11,458 nucleotides of DNA from CAYYAQ01 sp964469555 (lineage in GTDB: Bacteria; Planctomycetota; UBA1135; UBA2386): assembly GCA_964469555.1 (NCBI GenBank), contig CAYYAQ010000170.1:1-11458 (forward strand). Direction: 5' to 3'. This document shows, piece by piece, positions 6,462 to 11,458 of the stretch; positions within the stretch are counted from its first letter, which is position 1; each line of letters starts with the position of its first letter. Position numbers and translations under genes: made by a program. The notes under the pieces are model-generated. The model saw nothing but the letters and a program-made list of their open reading frames with translations, was not told where the DNA came from and did not search any database.

Positions 6462-8968
6462 ACTTGCGGACCCTTCGGGCGATGTCGATTGCGCTCGTCG
6501 CATCGCAAGCCCTTCCCGCGCAGGGCAAGGAAGCCGTCACGGCCGAGGACGCGAGCTACCGGCTCGACACGATCGAATTGCCCAAGGGCGAACACAGCGT
6601 GGACGCGGTGGCGTTCCTGCCCGATGGCCGACTGGTGTGCTGTCTGTCCTTCGAACGGGTCTACACGTATCGACCCGACACCGGTGTCTGGCACCTCTTC
6701 GCCGAGGGCTTGCATCAGCCGCTGGGGATCTGGCCGATCAGCAACACCGAGATCCTCGTGGCGCAGCGCCCGGAATTGACGCGTATTTCCGACACGACTG
6801 GGGATGGGAAGGCGGATCACTACGAGGTCGTGTCCGACGAGTTCGGCCTGTCCGGCAACTACGCCGAGTGGACATTCGGTCCGGTCAAGGATGCGGCAGG
6901 CAACCTGTTCTTCAGTCTCGGGACCGGATCGTCCTTCGGCATGCCGCAGACTGGCGAGGTGCGGGGGACGTACAGTCGGGACGGCAGTTACGGGCGGATG
7001 AACTCGTGTGTCCCCTACCGTGGTTGGGTCATGAAGGTCTCGCCCGACGGGAAGACCTCGCCGTTCGCCAACGGATTTCGCGAGGCCAACGGACTCGGTT
7101 TCGATCTCGCCGGTCGACTCTTCACGATCGACAACCAGGGTGACTTCGTCGGGACGAGCGCGCTGTTCCACGTGCAGGAGGGTCGGTTCTACGGCCATCC
7201 GCACTCACTCGTATGGCGCCAGGGTTTCGATCGGCACCCGTTCGATGTTCCTATCGCGGAACTCGATGCGATGCGCCAGCGGCCCGTCGCGGTGTTCCCG
7301 CACGGTAACATGTCGAACTCGCCGACGCAGCCCCTGTGCGACACCACGGGTGGCCGGTTCGGTCCGTTCGGGGGGCAGATGTTCCTCGGTGAGATGAACA
7401 GTCCGCGCATCCTTCGCGTGATGCTCGAGGAGGTCGATGGGCAGCTCCAAGGAGCGAGCCAGATCTTCTTCGATGGGAAGGGGCTCCACCGCGGCAACAA
7501 CCGGCTCGCCTTCGGTCCCGACGGCAAGTCGCTGTGGATCGGCCAGACCCTGTACGAGACCTGGGTGGGCGAGAGCGGACTGCAACGCCTCACGTGGACC
7601 GGCGTGGTTCCCTGCGAGATCCAGTCGATGAGCCTCACGGAAACCGGCTTCGACCTGAACTTCACCAGACCCGTCGACCCGTCGACCGCCGAGCACCTCG
7701 CCGCCTACGCGTGCAAGAGCTACTTCTACAACTACCACGAGACGTACGGATCGAGGAAGTTCGAGCTCGGGGCCGAGCGGATCACCGCCGTGCGCGTGCA
7801 CGATGGCGGACTCCGCGTGTCCCTGACGTTCGACCGCTTGCGGGCCGGCCGCATCTATGACCTTCGCCTCGCCGGTATCCGCTCGGCCGATGGTGCGCCG
7901 CTCGGGCACCCATGGATCGTCTACAACCTGAATCGTCTGCGAAGTGGCACCACGATGGCGCGGCCCCCAGTCCCCACGCCACAGCCCGGGCGATCGAGAC
8001 CTCGCTTGCAGAAGGGTGGCGTTCGATCCGTGGGGCGGCCTCAGGTCCCCGACTCGACCGCGTTCGCCGAGCGGCGTGCCGGTGAGATCGATGGGGCGTA
8101 CGTCCGTCGAACGCCCGGGGGATACACCGTGACCGACGGCGGAAAGGTCGTGCTCGTCTACAACCGCGACCCGATTTCGCGGTCCGGCGGCGATCACAAG
8201 CGCGGCCACTACATCCATCCGCTGTACGGCCTCGACGGTCAACGCATGACCGACGACATGCCTGGCGATCACCTGCACCACCGTGGTGTCTTCTGGGCGT
8301 GGACCCAGCTGTGGATCGGCGAGAAACGCATCGGCCATCCCTGGGAACAGAAGGGTATGATCTGGGATGTGCGCGACGTGAAGATCACGAACCACGACGG
8401 CATCGCCGAGCTGCGCGCCCACGTGCTTTGGAAGTCCCCGCTGTGGGTCAACGCGCGCAAGCGACAGCGACCGATCGTCGACGAGGTCACGGTGATCCGG
8501 GTGCATCCGGTAAGCGATGACGCGCGTGCCATCGACTTCGAGATCTCCCTGCGGGCGCTCGCGGCCAAGGTCCGCCTCGGTGGCTCCATGAACACCAAGG
8601 GCTACGGGGGCTTCTCCGTGCGCATTCCGCTGCCCGGGGATCTGCGCATCGAAGGTCCCGGTGGCACGCTCGCACCCGATCTCAAGAAACCGACGCGGCC
8701 GGCGCCCTGGGTCGACTTCTCGGGCACGTTTGGCGGGACGCGCGGTCCGTCGGGTTTGACGATCCTCTGCCACCCGGACACGCCGGGGTCTCCGCCGGGT
8801 TGGACCATCCGCCGCAAGAACAGCTGCCAGAACCCGGTCTACCCGGGACAGCACCCCGTCGATCTTTCGACGGACGAGCCGCTCGTGCTTCGCTACCGCG
8901 TCGTGCTGCACCGATCGGGATTCGAGGCGACGCGGATGAAGCGTCTCTTCGAGGAGTACGGGAAGTAG
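6458..8968 (+). CDS. Exported beta-propeller - Ig-like - DUF6807 fusion protein
   Basis: The product is 836 residues, with signal peptide to about residue 22. Residues 30-380 are a six-bladed propeller of the PQQ-sugar-dehydrogenase-like/NHL type common in planctomycetes: DAVAFLPDGRLV, then SDTTGDGKAD, FREANGLGFDLAGRLFTIDNQGD, EGRFYGHPHSLVW and NNRLAFGPDGKSLWIGQT. Residues 385-495 resemble the small Ig-like module that often follows it (FDLNFTRPVDPSTA, YNYHETYGSRKF). A Pro/Arg-rich linker (496-530) leads to a DUF6807 ('PmoA-family') domain, about 540-836, with GHYIHPLYGLDG, GDHLHHRGVFWAW (603-615), APWVDFSGTFGG (749-760) and LVLRYRVVLH. DUF6807 was once named after methane oxygenase subunit PmoA, but that activity is not supported and its function is unknown. 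AAAGAGG (6444-6450) is a good ribosome site. Membership of the propeller family is clear, but whether it binds PQQ cannot be told from the sequence. A role in sugar or sugar-acid turnover is inferred. Confidence 0.87.
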   Translation: MNLRTLRAMSIALVASQALPAQGKEAVTAEDASYRLDTIELPKGEHSVDAVAFLPDGRLVCCLSFERVYTYRPDTGVWHLFAEGLHQPLGIWPISNTEILVAQRPELTRISDTTGDGKADHYEVVSDEFGLSGNYAEWTFGPVKDAAGNLFFSLGTGSSFGMPQTGEVRGTYSRDGSYGRMNSCVPYRGWVMKVSPDGKTSPFANGFREANGLGFDLAGRLFTIDNQGDFVGTSALFHVQEGRFYGHPHSLVWRQGFDRHPFDVPIAELDAMRQRPVAVFPHGNMSNSPTQPLCDTTGGRFGPFGGQMFLGEMNSPRILRVMLEEVDGQLQGASQIFFDGKGLHRGNNRLAFGPDGKSLWIGQTLYETWVGESGLQRLTWTGVVPCEIQSMSLTETGFDLNFTRPVDPSTAEHLAAYACKSYFYNYHETYGSRKFELGAERITAVRVHDGGLRVSLTFDRLRAGRIYDLRLAGIRSADGAPLGHPWIVYNLNRLRSGTTMARPPVPTPQPGRSRPRLQKGGVRSVGRPQVPDSTAFAERRAGEIDGAYVRRTPGGYTVTDGGKVVLVYNRDPISRSGGDHKRGHYIHPLYGLDGQRMTDDMPGDHLHHRGVFWAWTQLWIGEKRIGHPWEQKGMIWDVRDVKITNHDGIAELRAHVLWKSPLWVNARKRQRPIVDEVTVIRVHPVSDDARAIDFEISLRALAAKVRLGGSMNTKGYGGFSVRIPLPGDLRIEGPGGTLAPDLKKPTRPAPWVDFSGTFGGTRGPSGLTILCHPDTPGSPPGWTIRRKNSCQNPVYPGQHPVDLSTDEPLVLRYRVVLHRSGFEATRMKRLFEEYGK

Positions 8969-8970
8969 GC

Positions 8971-9888
8971 ATGCGATATCTCGCTCCCGCGATCCTGGCG
9001 ATGGTCCTCGCCGCCTGCGCTGCTCCGTCGAGCGAAGGATTGTCCGCGTCCATCGAGGAGCGCGACGATCGACTGGTCATCCGCGTCGGCGGCGACGTGT
9101 TTGCCGAGTACCGGTACGCCCCGAGCCAGAAGTACCCCTACTTCTATCCGGTCAACGGTCCATCGAGCGGTCGTAGCGTGACGACTGAGTCCTCGGAGCC
9201 CTATCCGCACCATCACTCTCTCTTCTTCGCCTGCGATCGCGTCAACGGCGGCAACTACTGGCAAGAGGGACTCGAACGCGGCCAGATCCGGCAAGAACGG
9301 GTGCGCGTCGGGGAGCGCGACGGCCTGCGCGTCTCATTCGTCAGCGAGAATCTCTGGCACCGCCCTGGTGCGCCGGCGCCGTTTCGCGATCGGCGAACGG
9401 TCACGGTGTTCGCGCCGCGGGCGGACCTGCGCGTCCTCGATATCGAGATCGCGTGGACCGCGCTGCAGGACGTCGAGATCACGCGGACAAATCATGCACT
9501 GTTCTCGGCCCGGGTCGTCAAGGCGCTCGCTGTGTCTGCCGGCGGTTCGCTCGTGAATGCGGAGGGAGCGAGCGGTGAGAAGGCGACGTTCGGCGTGCGC
9601 ACGCCGTGGATGGACTACAACGGTAAGGTCGCGGATCACGATCCTCCGCTCGTCGAGGGCATCGCGATTCTCACCCACCCAGACAATCCTTGGTCGCCGA
9701 CACCGTGGTTCACCCGCGACTACGGATTCTTCTCGCCGACGCCGATGCACTGGCTCCCGGGTGGGCGGCTCGAGATACACAAAGGCAAGACTCTCGTGCT
9801 GCGCTACCGCGTCATCGTCCACACCGGCACGGCGGCGGAAGCCGGTATCGCCGCGTTGTACGACAGCTGGATTCGAGCGGCACGCTGA
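8971..9888 (+). CDS. DUF6807 (PmoA-family) lipoprotein
   Basis: The product is 305 residues and essentially a single DUF6807 domain. The N-terminus MRYLAPAILAMVLAAC carries a lipobox (LAAC, Cys16), so the protein is probably lipid-anchored. Family landmarks match the C-terminal domain of the preceding protein: PYFYPVNGPSSGR (56-68), PYPHHHSLFFA (78-88, counterpart of DHLHHRGVFWA), FGVRTPWMDYNG (207-218), IAILTHPDNPWSPTPWF (231-247) and LVLRYRVIVH (275-284). The conserved histidines His80-82 are candidates for metal or substrate binding, but no catalytic mechanism is established for this family. The gene begins 2 bp after the previous stop; GGAAG at 8961-8965 is its likely ribosome site. It is therefore the third gene of the operon and the second DUF6807 domain in it. 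Divergence between the two copies suggests different substrates or partners, not a recent duplication. Confidence 0.88.
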   Translation: MRYLAPAILAMVLAACAAPSSEGLSASIEERDDRLVIRVGGDVFAEYRYAPSQKYPYFYPVNGPSSGRSVTTESSEPYPHHHSLFFACDRVNGGNYWQEGLERGQIRQERVRVGERDGLRVSFVSENLWHRPGAPAPFRDRRTVTVFAPRADLRVLDIEIAWTALQDVEITRTNHALFSARVVKALAVSAGGSLVNAEGASGEKATFGVRTPWMDYNGKVADHDPPLVEGIAILTHPDNPWSPTPWFTRDYGFFSPTPMHWLPGGRLEIHKGKTLVLRYRVIVHTGTAAEAGIAALYDSWIRAAR

Positions 9889-9890
9889 GG

Positions 9891-9908
9891 GTGACGCCCG
9901 TGCGTCAC
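9891..9908. terminator. Short hairpin between the convergent operon and enolase-superfamily gene
   Basis: GTGACGC (9891-9897) pairs perfectly with GCGTCAC (9902-9908) around CCGT. It begins two bases after the stop of the DUF6807 lipoprotein gene and includes the stop codon of the convergent gene (TCA at 9905-9907, read as TGA on the minus strand). With only 16 bases between the two genes, this is the only candidate bidirectional terminator. Seven pairs and no T-tract make it weak. Confidence 0.35.
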
Positions 9909-11119
9909 TTCGTGGATTGGTCGACCAACCGACGGAGTTTCGCTTCGTCCACTTCGATGCCGAGACCGGGACCGCTCGGTATCGCCAGCGACCCGTCCGA
10001 CACCGTCATCGGATCGCGCAGGATGTCCGTGGTGAGGAACTGCGGGCCGTTCAGCGCGGCCGGCTTCTGGAGTCCGAAGGCGCCGTAGAGTCCGAGCGTC
10101 GCCGCGAGCGAGATGTCCGGGTCGGTGAGTCCGCTGCCGAGCCACTGGAGACCGGCGCCGCGCAGGATCTCGATCTGTCTCTTCGCCGACACCAGTCCGC
10201 CGCACCGCGATGGTTTCATCGCGACGCCGTCGAGCATCCCGAGCTCGATGAACTCCCTCAGCTCCACGGGGGACACGATCCCTTCGTCCATGAAGATCGG
10301 CAACGCACCCTGCTTCTTCAGCGCCTGGTAGCCGCGGATCTGGTTGGGCTTGATCGGTGCCTCGAGGACGTCGACCCCAGCTTCGGCGAGCTTGGGCGCG
10401 GCCCGCAGGGCTGTCGCCGGTTCGTAGCCGCCGTTGGCGTCGGCCCACAGGAATCCGTCGGGGGCGCGGGCCTTGACCCGCTTCGCGAATTCGACGTCGA
10501 ACGTGGGATCCGGGGCGACCTTGATGTTGAAGTGGCGGTAGCCACGCCGCTTTCCTTGCTCGATCAGACCGTCGACCTCGTCGAGGTTGCGGGCGTTCAC
10601 GGTCCAACTCAAGGTCAGGCGCTCGCCTCGAGGCAGACCCCACATCTGCGCCAGCGACTTTCCTTCGAGCTTGCCGAGGAGATCGTGAAGTGCGATGTCG
10701 ATGCCGGCGCGCGCGATCGGCATGCCCGTCGAGAACCCCGGTGCGATCGCACGGTCCATCCGGTCGAGTGCCCCCGGGATGTCACGTGCGTCGTGGCCGA
10801 TCAGGGCCGGTGCGTAGTAATTCCGAAGGGCGATCGTCGCGGTCTCGAGTGTCTCGTAGCTCCACTTCGCGACCGGCACGCTCTGGCCGAACCCGACCGT
10901 CCCGTCGTCTGCCGTGATCTTGATGATGACGGCGGCCCGACCGCGCGACCCGTGGGGTCCGGTGAAGAACTTGAAGTATCCGGTCATCGGATACCGGACC
11001 GGAAAGACCTCGATTCGATCGACGTGCACGCCGGCGGCGGTCCCCGTGCCCCGAACCTGCTGGACCCGACACGAGCCGAGGAGGGCACCAGCGCCGAGCA
11101 GGAATCGACGTCGATCCAT
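9905..11119 (-). CDS. Tat-exported enolase-superfamily enzyme (mandelate racemase/muconate lactonizing type)
   Basis: The product is 404 residues. It begins with a twin-arginine signal, MDRRRFLLGAGALLGSC; Cys17 sits in a plausible lipobox, so an exported lipoprotein is likely. Residues 32-150 form the capping domain (RAAVIIKITADDGTVGFGQS, RAGIDIALHDLLGK) and about 165-370 the barrel. Catalytic and metal positions: base Lys200 in FNIKV, metal ligands Asp227 (WADANGGY), Glu253 (LEAPI) and Asp278 (FMDEG), and Lys302 (VAMKPSRCGG). Lysines on both faces fit the muconate-lactonizing/dipeptide-epimerase subgroup, except that the first Lys of its KxK motif is Asn198. The family abstracts a proton alpha to a carboxylate: racemisation, epimerisation, cycloisomerisation or dehydration of acids. 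The substrate is unknown. Start 11119 opens the Tat signal directly; an in-frame ATG at 11140 would add seven residues. It converges on the DUF6807 operon, suggesting but not proving a shared pathway. Confidence 0.88.
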   Translation of the reverse strand: MDRRRFLLGAGALLGSCRVQQVRGTGTAAGVHVDRIEVFPVRYPMTGYFKFFTGPHGSRGRAAVIIKITADDGTVGFGQSVPVAKWSYETLETATIALRNYYAPALIGHDARDIPGALDRMDRAIAPGFSTGMPIARAGIDIALHDLLGKLEGKSLAQMWGLPRGERLTLSWTVNARNLDEVDGLIEQGKRRGYRHFNIKVAPDPTFDVEFAKRVKARAPDGFLWADANGGYEPATALRAAPKLAEAGVDVLEAPIKPNQIRGYQALKKQGALPIFMDEGIVSPVELREFIELGMLDGVAMKPSRCGGLVSAKRQIEILRGAGLQWLGSGLTDPDISLAATLGLYGAFGLQKPAALNGPQFLTTDILRDPMTVSDGSLAIPSGPGLGIEVDEAKLRRLVDQSTK

Positions 11120-11220
11120 GCCTTGGTTCTCTTGCTTCATCGCGCCGGGAGCGTAGCGGACCGGGACTGCTCGGCGTGGAGGAAACTCACGCGGGCGGGT
11201 GCCCGCTACTCTCTCCTCGA

Positions 11221-11253
11221 CGTGAGATCTCGCCGTGCGTGAATCTCGCGAGA
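11221..11253. promoter_or_regulatory. Paired palindromes / imperfect direct repeat upstream of the enolase-superfamily gene
   Basis: Two spacerless palindromes lie close together: GAGATCTC (11224-11231) and TCTCGCGAGA (11244-11253). Their centres are 21 bp apart, about two helical turns. They sit in an imperfect direct repeat, CGTGAGATCTCG (11221-11232) and CGTGAATCTCG (11238-11248). The site is about 105-135 bases upstream of the minus-strand start at 11119 and 75-107 bases upstream of the tentative plus-strand start at 11328. That position suits a regulator binding region for one or both genes. The rest of 11120-11327 shows no gene. Confidence 0.3.
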
Positions 11254-11327
11254 GTGCGAGCAAACTGGCGACCTGAACAAGTCCTCGGGTGGAGAACGGT
11301 CACGATCAGTCCTAACCTTGGGTGACC

Positions 11328-11458
11328 ATGATCCGTCTCCGCGTCAACGGCAAGGACATCAATCTGAGGATAGACGTTCCAAGCTGCAATTTCGGCATTG
11401 CCCCCAGCAAAGAACCCGACATCGCCGCCTGTCACGGCCCGTCGCTGATGCGCGATCC
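11328..11458 (+). CDS. Tentative start of a gene, possibly a (2Fe-2S) molybdo-hydroxylase subunit
   Basis: An ATG at 11328 opens 43 codons that run off the right edge. The first residues, MIRLRVNGKDINLRIDV, resemble the N-terminal beta-strands of the small (2Fe-2S) subunit of isoquinoline oxidoreductase/xanthine dehydrogenase-type enzymes, which begin roughly 'MI.L.VNGk...l.vd'. The next residues do not continue as that family should: a PLLWVLRD-like helix and the cysteine-rich GCG/C motif are expected, but the frame reads SCNFGIAPSKEPD. The opposite strand is also open here. It may be a different protein, a frameshifted copy or a chance match. No Shine-Dalgarno is evident. Confidence 0.25.
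   Translation, partial: MIRLRVNGKDINLRIDVPSCNFGIAPSKEPDIAACHGPSLMRD

Noticed and set aside
7205..8911. 568-codon minus-strand frame
   Set aside because: It lies wholly within the propeller-DUF6807 gene on the other strand and has the Arg/His/Pro-rich composition of an antisense shadow in GC-rich DNA.
6458..9888. Methane or ammonia oxidation, suggested by the 'PmoA family' label for DUF6807
   Set aside because: True PmoA is a multi-pass membrane protein encoded with PmoB and PmoC. These proteins are soluble or lipid-anchored beta-rich domains, and no pmoB or pmoC is present. The family name is a historical misnomer.
9557..11242. 561-codon plus-strand frame
   Set aside because: It crosses the end of the DUF6807 lipoprotein gene and is antisense to the enolase-superfamily gene, whose catalytic residues are intact; no family resemblance.

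Overview
The window is GC-rich bacterial DNA. It most likely comes from a planctomycete, or a close relative, of the lineage whose genomes carry many secreted proteins with a shared Cys/Gly-rich C-terminal module. Three pointers support this: two or three genes with that module, a DUF6807 ('PmoA-family') operon of the kind common in the Planctomycetota-Verrucomicrobiota group, and a planctomycete-style propeller protein. The taxonomy is inferred from remembered protein families, not from a search. I saw no rRNA, tRNA, CRISPR array, transposase or integrase.

Left part (1-4317). A membrane-anchored SGNH/GDSL-type hydrolase runs off the left edge on the minus strand (<1-966). An orphan coding-like stretch (about 1063-1296, +) follows. 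Next come three genes of one secreted-protein style: a short copy without a signal peptide (1357-1824, +), a full copy (1941-2957, -) and another full copy (3286-4317, +). A perfect 16-bp stem with a 4-base loop sits between the two convergent genes. The divergent 2958-3285 intergenic region carries a perfect 16-bp palindrome and a tandem 12-bp repeat.

Middle (4318-5384). This looks like a decayed region. Two GC-rich hairpins with GNRA- and UNCG-type loops are followed by a fragment of a TolB/WD40-like propeller (+). That fragment runs directly into the 3'-truncated remains of a secreted GDSL esterase (-). The arrangement is what a deletion through the 3' ends of two convergent genes would leave.

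Right part (5385-11458). A tight plus-strand operon of three exported proteins: a cupredoxin (type 1 copper) fused to an uncharacterised domain, an 836-residue fusion of a beta-propeller, an Ig-like module and a DUF6807 domain, and a stand-alone DUF6807 lipoprotein. The first two genes overlap by ATGA; the second and third are 2 bp apart. Converging on this operon, with a 16-bp gap, is a Tat-exported, probably lipid-anchored enolase-superfamily enzyme (9905-11119, -). My working hypothesis is an extracytoplasmic module for oxidising or isomerising a sugar-derived substrate, with the cupredoxin carrying electrons and the enolase-superfamily member acting on an acid product. The substrate cannot be read from the sequence. 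The last 131 bases may open a further gene whose first residues resemble a (2Fe-2S) molybdo-hydroxylase subunit, but this is weak.
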